A DNA stretch of 64,000 bases from Flavobacterium inviolabile (GCF_013389455.1 NZ_CP058278.1:930001-994000); one strand, 5' to 3'. Counted from the first letter of the stretch, positions 50,290-61,167 are shown. The notes: generated from the letters alone by a model not told the origin. Program-made: numbers and translations.

Positions 50290-51654
50290 TTAACCAAATA
50301 ACTCGCTGACAACATCTTCAATTTTAGACACCAATTTGACGTTGATAATGGTATTCTTAAGCGTTACCTTGTTGTATTTGGAAACAAAAATGGTCGCAAA
50401 TCCTAATTTTTCAGCTTCCTGAATACGCTGGTCGACACGGTTCACCGGACGTATTTCGCCGGATAGCCCTACCTCGCCGGCAAAACAAAAGTCTTTGCCC
50501 ACCGGAATGTCTTCGTTAGACGATAAGATTGCTGCCACAACAGCAAGGTCAATAGCCGGATCGTCCACAGAAATTCCGCCGGTAACGTTCAGGAAGACGT
50601 CTTTGGCGCCCAAACGGAATCCGGCGCGTTTTTCCAGTACCGCCAGGATCATGTTTAAACGTTTGGCATTATAGCCGGTGGTGCTTCGCTGCGGCGTTCC
50701 GTAAACAGCTGTGCTAACCAAAGCCTGTATTTCGATCATCAGCGGTCGCATGCCTTCCAGAGTGGTGGCAATTGCCGTTCCGGAAAGTTCTTCTTCCTTG
50801 TGGGAGATCAGAATTTCAGACGGATTGGCGACTTCCCGTAGTCCGCTTCCCTGCATTTCATAAATTCCCAGTTCGGCTGTGGAACCGAAACGGTTTTTAA
50901 GCGAACGCAGGATACGGTAAATATGGTTTCTGTCGCCTTCAAATTGTAAAACGGTATCCACCATGTGCTCCAGTATCTTTGGCCCGGCAATGTTTCCGTC
51001 TTTGGTAATATGCCCGATAAGGATAACCGGGACATTGGTTTCTTTGGCATATTTGATCAGTTCGGCGGTGCATTCCCTGATCTGTGAGATACTTCCCGCC
51101 GATGATTCTATATAATCGGTGTGCAGCGTTTGAATGGAATCGATAATTACGATTTCCGGTTCAATGGCTTCAATTTGTTTAAAGATATTCTGCGTTTTGG
51201 TTTCGGTAAGGATATAGCAGTTGTCGCTGTTCGTGGTGATACGTTCTGCGCGCATTTTGATCTGCTTCTGACTTTCCTCGCCGGAAACGTATAATGTTTT
51301 ATACGGTAATTTTAAAGAGATTTGCAGTAGTAATGTACTTTTTCCGATTCCGGGTTCTCCGCCCAAAAGGGTCAGGGAGCCGGGAACCAGACCGCCGCCT
51401 AAAACGCGGTTCAGCTCGCCGTCTGTGGTATCCATCCGTACTTCTTCGGCCGAATCGATCTCTTTTATTTTTAGCGGTTTGGAGGCTCTTTTTACTTCCG
51501 TGGAACTGGCTTTCCAGGCTGTTTTTTCTTCCTTTTGTATGATTTCCTCCACTATGGTGTTCCACTCTTTACAGGCATTGCACTGGCCTTGCCATTTGGA
51601 GTATTGGGTGCCGCAACTTTGGCAGAAGAAAGACGTTTTTAATTTGATAGCCAT
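50290..51654 (-). CDS. radA: DNA repair protein RadA (Sms)
   Basis: 454 residues. N-terminal zinc finger CQSCGTQYSKWQGQCNAC (four cysteines), RecA-like ATPase with Walker A GGEPGIGKSTLLLQ and Walker B VIIDSIQTL, the RadA-specific LKNRFGSTAELG (KNRFG) motif, and a Lon-protease-like C-terminal domain (LNVTGGISVDDPAIDLAVVAAI and CFAGEVGLSGEIRPV). RadA drives branch migration in recombination repair. Normal length. The gene lies in the long leftward run, 25 nt after the pseudo-esterase gene. Confidence 0.97.
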   Translation of the reverse strand: MAIKLKTSFFCQSCGTQYSKWQGQCNACKEWNTIVEEIIQKEEKTAWKASSTEVKRASKPLKIKEIDSAEEVRMDTTDGELNRVLGGGLVPGSLTLLGGEPGIGKSTLLLQISLKLPYKTLYVSGEESQKQIKMRAERITTNSDNCYILTETKTQNIFKQIEAIEPEIVIIDSIQTLHTDYIESSAGSISQIRECTAELIKYAKETNVPVILIGHITKDGNIAGPKILEHMVDTVLQFEGDRNHIYRILRSLKNRFGSTAELGIYEMQGSGLREVANPSEILISHKEEELSGTAIATTLEGMRPLMIEIQALVSTAVYGTPQRSTTGYNAKRLNMILAVLEKRAGFRLGAKDVFLNVTGGISVDDPAIDLAVVAAILSSNEDIPVGKDFCFAGEVGLSGEIRPVNRVDQRIQEAEKLGFATIFVSKYNKVTLKNTIINVKLVSKIEDVVSELFG

Positions 51655-51679
51655 TCCGGTATTCTCTTGTTTTAGTAGT

Positions 51680-52822
51680 TTATCTTGTTTTTACAGCATC
51701 GGCTCTTTCCAGCATGCCGTCTTTGGTTAAATCACCAATCGGTTCCATGTTAAAGGCACTCATATAAGCTTTGTGCGCTTTTTTCATATCGCCCGTGTTT
51801 TCGTAGTATAAGCCTTTTTCATAGTCGCTGATCATGCTTTTCGGGTAGTTCTTTTTAGACAATTCGGCCAGCGTTAGCAGCTCTTCGTAGTTTTTGTTTT
51901 TTAAGATAGCGGCCTCAATGGCTTTAAAGTCATTTAAACGAACAGTAGGTTTGTAGCCCAGTTTCTTTTCAAGATTGGTGTATTTGTCAATTAAATACTG
52001 CGTGTGGCCTGTTGGCATTTTTGCAATTTTTTCCTGAAATTCCGTGGTGGAAATGGGCTGGTAACCGTCGAAAATATGGTAGGCAGCATTCGGAATAGCA
52101 AAGGTTACCAGTGAATAGTGGGAAAGTCCTTTGAATTCGTCAAAACGGTATTTTAAATTCGGATTGTTCAGGGCTTTTGCTTTTTCATCCAGCGCTTTCA
52201 TGTTGGTCTGGATCTTCTTTAAATCCGCATCGGAAGTGGCCTGGTAATAGAAAATCGGTTTTTGAATAACGCCTAACCGCTCCGGTATTCTGGTTTCCAT
52301 TTCGGGAGCAAGTTCCGGGCTCAGCGAGATATAGGCATTAAACAACGGATTGTCTTTGTACAGGTAAAAGTTTAAAAACCCGGCAGTCGTGTCTAATCCG
52401 GCAATCATGCGGAAAGGGGCTACACGGTATTTTTTTTCGATATAGGGCACTAATTCGGCACCGATAAATTCGAAGAATTTGGCTCCTTTTTCATTGGGAA
52501 GTCCGCCGTCGTCATAAGAAGTGTCGTATTCCCGTTCGTTGTTTTTATTCTGGTTGATGGCAACGATAATTACTTCCGGTAAATCATCCCAGTAAGCTCC
52601 ATAGGAAAAAACACCGTAGAAAGGGTTTAATAAAAATTCACCGTCCAGGACAACCAATAGCGGGTATTTTTTATCCTTATTGCCCTCGTAAGAATCGGGC
52701 GTGATTATGGTTATTTCTCTTGTTTCGTTAAGTTTTTCCGATGGAAAAGCTTCGACCGTTTTTTGTGAGAATAGAGAATTTGTTAGTAAAAAAGTTACTA
52801 AGATTGCAAGTTTTTGTTTCAT
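51680..52822 (-). CDS. Exported esterase-like alpha/beta-hydrolase, active-site motif degenerate
   Basis: 380 residues from ATG at 52822 (signal peptide MKQKLAILVTFLLTNSLFSQ). Esterase D/PF00756 layout: ITPDSYEGNKDKKYPLLVVLDGEFLLNPF, AGLDTTAGFLNFYLY, PLFNAYISLSPELAPEM, then a TPR-like C-terminus (KSMISDYEKGLYYENTGDMKKAHKAYMSAF). Where active members have the nucleophile elbow GHSxGG, this one has GLDTTA, so the Ser is absent. It may be non-catalytic, for example a binding protein. It follows the flippase-like gene by about 50 nt. Confidence 0.8.
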   Translation of the reverse strand: MKQKLAILVTFLLTNSLFSQKTVEAFPSEKLNETREITIITPDSYEGNKDKKYPLLVVLDGEFLLNPFYGVFSYGAYWDDLPEVIIVAINQNKNNEREYDTSYDDGGLPNEKGAKFFEFIGAELVPYIEKKYRVAPFRMIAGLDTTAGFLNFYLYKDNPLFNAYISLSPELAPEMETRIPERLGVIQKPIFYYQATSDADLKKIQTNMKALDEKAKALNNPNLKYRFDEFKGLSHYSLVTFAIPNAAYHIFDGYQPISTTEFQEKIAKMPTGHTQYLIDKYTNLEKKLGYKPTVRLNDFKAIEAAILKNKNYEELLTLAELSKKNYPKSMISDYEKGLYYENTGDMKKAHKAYMSAFNMEPIGDLTKDGMLERADAVKTR

Positions 52823-52873
52823 GTTTGTTAGTAGTTTCTCGTAGTTTGGAATAGAGAAGCAAGATAACAAAAA

Positions 52874-53836
52874 TTATTTATTTCGGTGTAAAAGGGGTAA
52901 TAACAAAAAGGCAAGTAATCCCATGATAATGATCAGGCCGGTTTGTGATGCCCACAGGATCCATCCGAATGTGGTTCCGGCTGTTTCGGGCACGGAATAC
53001 AATAATAATATTTCGGAAATCAACAGCGGAAATGCGCCGAAACCACCATTTGTAAAGCTAATAGCAAGGCTTCCCACTACAAAAGCGGTTACCACCACAC
53101 CAAAGCTGATGGCGCTGGTTTCCTTAATGGCAAAAATGGCAAAATAGAAGGTAAGTACATAACCAATCCAGATAACAGCTGTGTAAAACAGAAAAGCCCA
53201 TTTGTTTGGCATTTGAAAAACACTCAGCACACCTTCAATCAGTCCGGATACTTTTTCTTTAATGATCAGGATAGGCTTCCATTTCGAATACAGGAATAAT
53301 AACGTGATTACAATAAGAATGGTAACACCGCTTATCCCGATAACGGTTAGTTTCTGAATGGGGATTTTTTGGATTAAAAAGGTTTTCAGGTTGTCAAACT
53401 GTAACAGTAATGCGGTTAGCATCAACGATAGTAAGATGACCAGATCGATCACCCTTTCGGCTATGATGGAACCAAATGCCTTATCGAACGGAACGGTATT
53501 GTATTTTTTGACAATCAGTGCACGGGAAACTTCACCGGAACGGGGTATGGTTAAATTCATCAGGTAACCGATACAAACGGCAGACAGGTTGGTTTTGAAT
53601 GCCGAAAAATAGCCCATGTGTTCCAGGCTGTATCGCCAGCGGTATCCTCTTGCGATCAAACTCACCAGTGAGAAAAAAGTGGAAATCAGGATGTAGTTAT
53701 AATTGGCATTTTTAAAATAGCCTTTCATTTCTTCCAGCTGTTCCGGGGTGAATTTGTTGTATGCGTAATACACTAAAAAAACTCCCAACAAAAGTGGGAG
53801 CACAATACTGATTATCTTTTTAAATTTTTCTTTCAA
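52874..53836 (-). CDS. Lysylphosphatidylglycerol synthase TM-region / UPF0104 family membrane protein
   Basis: 320 residues, 8-9 transmembrane segments. Family motifs in the first half are seen: RGYRWRYSLEHMGYFSAFKTNLSAVCIGYLMNLTIPRSGEVSRALIVKKY, and PFDKAFGSIIAERVIDLVILLSL; the end contains ISFTNGGFGAFPLLISEILLLYSVPETAGTTFGWILWASQT. Related proteins flip or export lipids; there is no LPG synthase domain. Five nt after panD. Confidence 0.9.
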   Translation of the reverse strand: MKEKFKKIISIVLPLLLGVFLVYYAYNKFTPEQLEEMKGYFKNANYNYILISTFFSLVSLIARGYRWRYSLEHMGYFSAFKTNLSAVCIGYLMNLTIPRSGEVSRALIVKKYNTVPFDKAFGSIIAERVIDLVILLSLMLTALLLQFDNLKTFLIQKIPIQKLTVIGISGVTILIVITLLFLYSKWKPILIIKEKVSGLIEGVLSVFQMPNKWAFLFYTAVIWIGYVLTFYFAIFAIKETSAISFGVVVTAFVVGSLAISFTNGGFGAFPLLISEILLLYSVPETAGTTFGWILWASQTGLIIIMGLLAFLLLPLLHRNK

Positions 53837-53841
53837 AAGAA

Positions 53842-54192
53842 TTACGTTAGGGAGTTATCATTCTCGTTAGGGAAAATAATGGAAGGTTTAAAGGTTTTAG
53901 CCTCGTCTGTACTTATAATTCCGTAAGAGATAATAATGATAATGTCGCCTTTGTGAACTTTTCTGGCAGCCGGTCCGTTCAGCGTGATTTCACCGCTGTT
54001 TCTCGGGCCCGGAATAGCATACGTTTCCAAACGTTCACCGTTATTGATGTTCACAATAGAGACTTTCTCTCCTTCAAAAATATTTGAAGCTTCCATTAAA
54101 GCTTCGTCAATCGTAATACTTCCGATGTAATTTAAATCGGCTCCAGTCACCTTAACACGGTGAATCTTGGATTTAACAACTTGAATTTGCAT
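53842..54192 (-). CDS. panD: Aspartate 1-decarboxylase proenzyme
   Basis: 116 residues. Makes beta-alanine for pantothenate and CoA. Self-cleaves between Gly24 and Ser25 (NYIGSITID) to give the pyruvoyl cofactor. Conserved [42 protein letters not shown] follows. Start lies 13 nt after the panC stop, so panC-panD are co-transcribed. Confidence 0.97.
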   Translation of the reverse strand: MQIQVVKSKIHRVKVTGADLNYIGSITIDEALMEASNIFEGEKVSIVNINNGERLETYAIPGPRNSGEITLNGPAARKVHKGDIIIIISYGIISTDEAKTFKPSIIFPNENDNSLT

Positions 54193-54205
54193 GGGGCAAA
54201 GTTAA

Positions 54206-55054
54206 TTAATTTAGTGCAATATTATCAATCAATCTGATATTGTTTATGAAAACCGCAATAAAGCCGCGGTATTTCTTGCCAACGCTTTTTCTTTTACAGG
54301 TCAACAGGGTTGTTTCGTCGGCTATTTCAAAGTATTCCAGTGTGAAAGCCGGGTGTTTTGCAAAGGTTTGTGTGACAAAATCAGTTACCTCTTTTGCCGA
54401 TTTGGTGCTGAATTTTTGCTTTGCGTCTAACAGTACTTTGTAAATTAGGGAAGCATCTTCTTTTGCTTCTTCACTAAGGCGTTCGTTTCGGGAACTCATC
54501 GCCAGGCCGCTTGCTTCACGGTGAATCGGACAGCCGATTATGTTTACCGGTATTTTGTGTTTTTTGACCAGTTTTCGGACAATCTGTAATTGCTGAAAGT
54601 CTTTTTCTCCAAAATAGGCATTGGTTGGTTTTACAATTTCAAACAGTTTTTTTACAATTGTTCCCACTCCGTCAAAATGCCCGGGACGATGTGCCCCTTC
54701 CATCTGAAATTCCAGACCGTCATAATTAAAAGCAACAGATTGTGTATTGCCTTCATAAATGTCTTCTACAGTTGGGGAGAAAATCAGGATGTTTTCTGAA
54801 ACAGAGCGTACTTTTTCGATGTCCCGTTCGATGGTTCTCGGATATTTTTCCAGATCTTCCTGATTGTTGAACTGTGTTGGGTTGACAAAAATACTGATGA
54901 CGGTTATATCGTTTTCGGAACAGGATTTACTTAACAGGGAAAGGTGACCTTGATGTAATGCACCCATAGTAGGAACTAGTCCTACTGTTTTTTTAGTGTT
55001 GCCGATTTGTGCTAAATGATGCGCTAAATCAGCTTTTTTGGCAAAAACAAACAT
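54206..55054 (-). CDS. panC: Pantothenate synthetase
   Basis: 282 residues. Joins pantoate and beta-alanine with ATP. VGLVPTMGALHQGHLSLL carries the HxGH signature, followed by FVNPTQFN, TNAYFGEKDFQQLQ, and MSSRNERLS near the second half as the KMSKS-like loop. Normal length. First gene of a leftward run of up to eight genes, with panD next. Confidence 0.97.
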   Translation of the reverse strand: MFVFAKKADLAHHLAQIGNTKKTVGLVPTMGALHQGHLSLLSKSCSENDITVISIFVNPTQFNNQEDLEKYPRTIERDIEKVRSVSENILIFSPTVEDIYEGNTQSVAFNYDGLEFQMEGAHRPGHFDGVGTIVKKLFEIVKPTNAYFGEKDFQQLQIVRKLVKKHKIPVNIIGCPIHREASGLAMSSRNERLSEEAKEDASLIYKVLLDAKQKFSTKSAKEVTDFVTQTFAKHPAFTLEYFEIADETTLLTCKRKSVGKKYRGFIAVFINNIRLIDNIALN

Positions 55055-55077
55055 TTGCTTCAGATTTAAATTGGGTG

Positions 55078-55085
55078 CAAAATTA
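55078..55085 (-). promoter_or_regulatory. -7 box (TAATTTTG) of the panC run
   Basis: TAATTTTG on the minus strand, matching TAnnTTTG, 23 nt before the panC ATG. TTG/TTTG elements upstream lie only 9-13 nt away, so the -33 is uncertain. Back to back with the rightward promoter at 55090-55124. Confidence 0.55.
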
Positions 55086-55089
55086 CTAT

Positions 55090-55124
55090 TTTGTCAAACA
55101 ACTGCATAAAATTTTGTAATTTTG
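55090..55124 (+). promoter_or_regulatory. Promoter of the GT5-like gene
   Basis: TTTG (55090-55093), 23-nt spacer, TAATTTTG (55117-55124), 36 nt before the ATG at 55161. Back to back with the panC -7 box. Confidence 0.7.
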
Positions 55125-55160
55125 CATGTTTTTTATATCCAATAAATAAAATTTAATGCA

Positions 55161-55967
55161 ATGAATGATAAGAGGATATTGTATGTATCATCTGAGGTGG
55201 TGCCATATTTGGCTGAAAATGAGGTTTCTTTAATGTCGTATGACGTGCCGAAAATGATTAATGATCAGGGCGGGCAGATTAGAATTTTTATGCCTCGTTA
55301 CGGAAATATTAATGAACGTAGGCACCAATTGCATGAAGTTATCCGCTTGTCGGGGATGAATTTAGTCGTGAATGACATGGACATGCCGTTGATTATCAAA
55401 GTGGCGTCTATTCCAAAAGAGCGTATCCAGGTTTATTTCATTGACAATGACGAGTATTTTAAACGCAAAGCTACCTTTTCGGATGAAGACGGTGTTTTGT
55501 ATCCTGATAATGACGAACGTTCGATCTTTTTTGCAAAAGGGGTTGTGGAAACAGTGAAGAAATTAAACTGGGTTCCGGATATCATCCATGTTCACGGTTG
55601 GTTGGCAGGAATGCTGCCGGTTTATATGAAACACTATTATAAAGACGAGGCACTTTTTGCAGATACTAAGATTGTAACATCTGTTTACTCGCAGTCATTT
55701 GACGGAACGCTGGATCCGGAAATGATGAGTAAAGTGGCTTTTGACCAGGTTCCGAATGATGCTATTGCAACATTGGAAACGCCGGATTATGAGAATATTA
55801 TGAAGGTTAGTATAATGCATTCGGATGCGGTAATTGTTGCGTCGGAAGACCTGTCTCCAAGTTTAACAAAATTTATAGAAACATCGGGTAAACCTTTTTT
55901 ACCTTTCGTGCCGAAAGATGGATTTGCAGAGGCATATACTAATTTCTATAAGAATCAAGTTATATAA
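55161..55967 (+). CDS. Half-length glycogen/starch synthase-like (GT5 N-domain) protein
   Basis: 268 residues: the N-terminal Rossmann half of glycogen synthases only (ILYVSSEVVPYLAENE, GGQIRIFMPRYGNINERRHQL, VPDIIHVHGWLAGMLPVYMK, DTKIVTSVYSQSFDG). The KTGGL loop that binds ADP-glucose in active enzymes is AENEV here, and the whole C-terminal GT1 half is missing. It is therefore probably not a glycogen synthase. The link with DUF4270 (17 nt) and glmS suggests a cell-envelope or amino-sugar role. Confidence 0.85.
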   Translation: MNDKRILYVSSEVVPYLAENEVSLMSYDVPKMINDQGGQIRIFMPRYGNINERRHQLHEVIRLSGMNLVVNDMDMPLIIKVASIPKERIQVYFIDNDEYFKRKATFSDEDGVLYPDNDERSIFFAKGVVETVKKLNWVPDIIHVHGWLAGMLPVYMKHYYKDEALFADTKIVTSVYSQSFDGTLDPEMMSKVAFDQVPNDAIATLETPDYENIMKVSIMHSDAVIVASEDLSPSLTKFIETSGKPFLPFVPKDGFAEAYTNFYKNQVI

Positions 55968-55984
55968 TCATTGATTGATAAAAT

Positions 55985-57598
55985 ATGAATAGAATTTCAT
56001 TGTTAAAAAAGTTGCTTTTATCGTTAACGGCAGTTTTGTTGTTTTCCTGCGATAAAGATTTTAATACTATAGGATCTGATCTGGTAGGGGAAGAGAATTT
56101 TGCAATAGACAAATATATCGGGCAGACGTTAACAGCTTACAATAAAGCAACCGGTCCGGTTCAGACCAATAATTTACCTGTAAATCTTTTAGGTGTCATG
56201 AATAGTGATGCTTTTGGGGAAACAAAAGCCCACTTTGTGTCGCAGGTTCAGTTAGTTGCCGGAGCACCTACAATTGGAGATAATCCGGTTATTGATTCTG
56301 TTTGGGTTTATGTGCCTTATTTCAGCAAACAAACGGGAACCGATGGAAACGGCGTACGTCTTTATGAATTGGATTCGGTTTATGGTGAGGATTCTAAGTT
56401 TAAATTGAAGGTTTACGAATCGAAATATATGTTGCGAACGTTCGATCCGTACGGTGGGGGCGATGATGTTCAGAAGTATTATTCGGATGAGAAAAATTTA
56501 GTAGAAAGTAACAGAGGGACGCAGGTTTTGAATAATGGTCCTGCGAATCAGAATGATGCGTTCTATTTTAGTAAAGAGGAAACAATTCTTTATAAACTGA
56601 ATGCGGCTGGTGAATATCTGAATTCAGCCGGTCAGGTAATAGCGAATGACGATATTGCAAACAGGGTTATTTTAGAGCGATTTGCTCCGGGTATGTGGCT
56701 GGATCTGGATAAAAACTTTTTCCAGACAAAAATCTTAAATGCACCGGCAGATAAGTTGTTGAATAACAATGTTTTTAAAGAGTATTTCAGAGGATTGTAT
56801 TTCCAGGCTGAAGGAATTCCGGGTGAAGCTGCTATGGCAATGCTTGATTTTTCGAAAGCCAAAATTAATATTCGTTATAAAGTAGATCCTTCTGCGACTA
56901 CTTCTTCGGCCAGAACAAGAAAAACGCTGGTTCTGAATTTAACCGGAACTACGGTTAACTTTATGGATAATACGTATAGTCTTCCAACAGAGTCGGGTAG
57001 CAATCGTCTTTATCTGAAAGGCGGACAGGGTTCGGTTTCCTATATCGATTTGTTTAATGATACGGAGTTGAATGATTTGAGAAGCAAAAAAATATTGCTT
57101 AACGAAGCAAATCTGACTTTCTATGTGGATAAAACAGCGATGCATAATGTGAAAAACGAACCGGAGCGTATTTATCTGTATGATATGAAAAACAATAAAG
57201 TACTGTTGGATTATAATTATGACGGTACTACCAATACAACACTTCCGAAAAGAAGTAAAGTTGTTTTTGGTGGATTGGTTGAAAGAGAAACGACCGGTGA
57301 TAAGAAAGCCATCCGTTATAAAATACGATTAACACAGTATGTGAACAATCTTATTAATAAGGATTCTACGAATGTTAGGGTAGGATTGGTTGTTATGGAA
57401 GATATTAATAATGTTAAGAGTGCCTATTTCAGAAATCCTTTTGTGATGACTGATCCGTTGCATTCCAACAGTTATAATGTGAAATTCCTTCCGGTTTCAT
57501 CAGTGGTAAATCCGTTGGGAACAGTGTTGCACGGTACAAGCAGTACTGATGCTGATAAAAGATTAAAATTAGAAATTTATTATACTAAACCAGAATAG
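55985..57598 (+). CDS. DUF4270 lipoprotein
   Basis: 537 residues. Lipobox LLFSC (cysteine 22) followed by DKDFNTIGSDLVGEENF, the DUF4270 N-terminal signature. The rest is beta-rich (VDSVWVYVPYFSKQTG, NIRYKVDPSATTSSARTRKTLVLNL) and ends in KLEIYYTKPE. Function unknown; known as a family of Bacteroidetes surface or periplasmic lipoproteins. It lies 17 nt after the GT5-like gene and 3 nt before glmS. Confidence 0.88.
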   Translation: MNRISLLKKLLLSLTAVLLFSCDKDFNTIGSDLVGEENFAIDKYIGQTLTAYNKATGPVQTNNLPVNLLGVMNSDAFGETKAHFVSQVQLVAGAPTIGDNPVIDSVWVYVPYFSKQTGTDGNGVRLYELDSVYGEDSKFKLKVYESKYMLRTFDPYGGGDDVQKYYSDEKNLVESNRGTQVLNNGPANQNDAFYFSKEETILYKLNAAGEYLNSAGQVIANDDIANRVILERFAPGMWLDLDKNFFQTKILNAPADKLLNNNVFKEYFRGLYFQAEGIPGEAAMAMLDFSKAKINIRYKVDPSATTSSARTRKTLVLNLTGTTVNFMDNTYSLPTESGSNRLYLKGGQGSVSYIDLFNDTELNDLRSKKILLNEANLTFYVDKTAMHNVKNEPERIYLYDMKNNKVLLDYNYDGTTNTTLPKRSKVVFGGLVERETTGDKKAIRYKIRLTQYVNNLINKDSTNVRVGLVVMEDINNVKSAYFRNPFVMTDPLHSNSYNVKFLPVSSVVNPLGTVLHGTSSTDADKRLKLEIYYTKPE

Positions 57599-57601
57599 AC
57601 T

Positions 57602-59449
57602 ATGTGTGGTATTGTAGGTTATATAGGTCACAGAGAAGCTTATCCTGTGATCGTTAAAGGTCTTAAAAGACTTGAATACAGAGGTTATGATAGTGCCGGT
57701 GTTGTTTTGTGGGATGGAGAAGATTTGAAGCTTTCTAAAACAAAAGGAAAAGTTTCCGATTTAGAAGCGAGAGTGGCTACAGAAATAACAACTAACGGAA
57801 CTGTTGGTATGGGGCACACCCGTTGGGCTACCCATGGTGTTCCAAACGATGTGAATTCGCATCCTCACCTTTCAAATTCAGGTGATTTGGTGATTATTCA
57901 CAACGGTATTATAGAGAACTATGAGCCTCTTAAAAAAGAATTGATCAAGAGAGGTTATGTTTTTAAATCGGATACGGATACGGAGGTTTTAATTAACCTT
58001 ATTGAAGATGTTCAGAAACAGGAAAATCTGAAACTGGGTAAAGCCGTACAAAAAGCTTTGAATCAGGTAGTAGGGGCGTATGCCATTGCAGTTTTTGATA
58101 AGAAAAAGCCAAATGAGATTGTAGTAGCCCGTTTGGGTAGCCCGTTGGCAATTGGTATTGGTGAAGACGAATACTTTATTGCTTCCGATGCTTCTCCGTT
58201 TATTGAGTATACTACGAATGCGATTTATTTGGAAGATGAAGAAATGGCTATTGTTCGTTTGAACAAGCCGATGAAAGTGCGTAAAATTAAAGATGACTCT
58301 TTAGTGGATCCTTATATTCAGGAACTTCAAATGAATTTGGAGCAGATTGAAAAAGGCGGTTACGATCACTTTATGTTAAAAGAAATTTATGAGCAGCCAA
58401 GTGTTATAAAAGATACTTACAGAGGTCGTTTACTGGCTAATAAAGGTATTATTCAAATGGCAGGTGTTGAGGATAATCTGGAGAAATTCCTGAACGCTAA
58501 TAGAATTTTGATTATTGCGTGTGGTACTTCCTGGCATGCCGGTTTAGTGGCCGAGTATGTTTTGGAAGAATTTGCACGAATTCCTGTTGAAGTGGAATAT
58601 GCTTCAGAATTCCGATACAGAAACCCGATTATCTATCCGAATGATGTCGTGATTGCTATTTCGCAATCCGGAGAAACAGCAGATACTTTGGCAGCTATTA
58701 AATTAGCAAAAGAAAAAGGAGCTTTTGTTTTCGGAGTGTGTAATGTTGTCGGGTCTTCTATTTCCCGTGAAACACATGCCGGAGCATATACGCATGCCGG
58801 ACCGGAAATCGGGGTGGCTTCTACGAAAGCATTTACCACGCAAATCACGATTTTAACCTTAATCGCATTGCGTCTGGCTAAAGCAAAAGGAACAATGAAT
58901 AATTCCGATTATCAGCGTTATTTGCTGGAATTGGAATTGATTCCGGAAAAAGTTGAAGAGGCATTAGGAAGTAATGAAATCGCAAAAACAATTGCGGGAA
59001 TTTATAAAGATGCACCAAATTGTCTTTATTTGGGTAGAGGGTATAATTTCCCTGTAGCCCTGGAAGGTGCATTGAAATTAAAAGAAATTTCTTATATTCA
59101 TGCTGAGGGTTATCCGGCGGCAGAAATGAAACACGGACCGATTGCGCTTATTGATGAGCAAATGCCGGTTGTGGTTATTGCGCCGAAACAAAATCACTAT
59201 GATAAAGTAGTGAGTAATATCCAGGAGATTAAAGCAAGAAGCGGAAAAATTATAGCAGTAGTGACCAAGGGTGACGTTCAGGTTAAGGAACTGGCTGATC
59301 ATATTATTGAGATTCCGGATACTGCCGAAGCGTTAACGCCTATATTGGCGACAATCCCTTTACAGTTATTGTCTTACCATATTGCAGTAATGCGTAATTG
59401 TAACGTGGATCAGCCGAGGAATCTGGCGAAATCGGTTACTGTAGAGTAA
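57602..59449 (+). CDS. glmS: Glutamine-fructose-6-phosphate aminotransferase (isomerising)
   Basis: 615 residues. Makes glucosamine-6-phosphate, the start of UDP-GlcNAc, peptidoglycan and LPS synthesis. N-terminal Ntn glutaminase with Cys2 after start-Met removal (MCGIVGYIGHRE), HTRWATHG and NSHPH; two SIS domains with ACGTSWHAG, SQSGETADTLAA, and the C-terminal tail NVDQPRNLAKSVTVE. Normal length. Distal gene of the three-gene unit; the terminator follows. Confidence 0.98.
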   Translation: MCGIVGYIGHREAYPVIVKGLKRLEYRGYDSAGVVLWDGEDLKLSKTKGKVSDLEARVATEITTNGTVGMGHTRWATHGVPNDVNSHPHLSNSGDLVIIHNGIIENYEPLKKELIKRGYVFKSDTDTEVLINLIEDVQKQENLKLGKAVQKALNQVVGAYAIAVFDKKKPNEIVVARLGSPLAIGIGEDEYFIASDASPFIEYTTNAIYLEDEEMAIVRLNKPMKVRKIKDDSLVDPYIQELQMNLEQIEKGGYDHFMLKEIYEQPSVIKDTYRGRLLANKGIIQMAGVEDNLEKFLNANRILIIACGTSWHAGLVAEYVLEEFARIPVEVEYASEFRYRNPIIYPNDVVIAISQSGETADTLAAIKLAKEKGAFVFGVCNVVGSSISRETHAGAYTHAGPEIGVASTKAFTTQITILTLIALRLAKAKGTMNNSDYQRYLLELELIPEKVEEALGSNEIAKTIAGIYKDAPNCLYLGRGYNFPVALEGALKLKEISYIHAEGYPAAEMKHGPIALIDEQMPVVVIAPKQNHYDKVVSNIQEIKARSGKIIAVVTKGDVQVKELADHIIEIPDTAEALTPILATIPLQLLSYHIAVMRNCNVDQPRNLAKSVTVE

Positions 59450-59458
59450 ATAAATAAG

Positions 59459-59486
59459 GCGGGTTTTTTTGAAATCCGCTTTTTTA
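59459..59486 (+). terminator. Terminator after glmS
   Basis: An 8-bp stem GCGGGTTT/AAATCCGC (one G-T pair) with a short loop and TTTTTTATT tail, 10 nt after the glmS stop. Confidence 0.8.
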
Positions 59487-59508
59487 TTATAAAAATTCAA
59501 AAATTATA

Positions 59509-59540
59509 TTGCAAAATTACCATATAAAAAACTATCTTTG
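59509..59540 (+). promoter_or_regulatory. Promoter of atpD-atpC
   Basis: TTG (59509-59511), 21-nt spacer, TATCTTTG (59533-59540), then a 60-nt leader to the ATG at 59602. Good match to the Bacteroidetes consensus. Confidence 0.8.
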
Positions 59541-59598
59541 CGCTCTGAAAAAAGAGGTTTTTTCAAGAAACGTAAATAGCTGTTTAATAAATACATAA

Positions 59599-61113
<1,515 letters not shown>

Positions 61114-61127
61114 TCATTCAATTGAAG

Positions 61128-61151
61128 ATTATCAATTGAGAATTATCAATT
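61128..61151. repeat. Short direct repeat between atpD and atpC
   Basis: ATTATCAATT twice, 61128-61137 and 61142-61151, with CAATTG palindromes near. No known element; it may affect the RNA structure in the intergenic region. Confidence 0.6.
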
Positions 61152-61167
61152 ACCAATTAAAAAGATT

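Noticed and set aside
61128..61151. Direct repeats between atpD and atpC as an insertion scar
   Set aside because: No terminal inverted repeats or target duplication; simple AT-rich repetition is a sufficient explanation.
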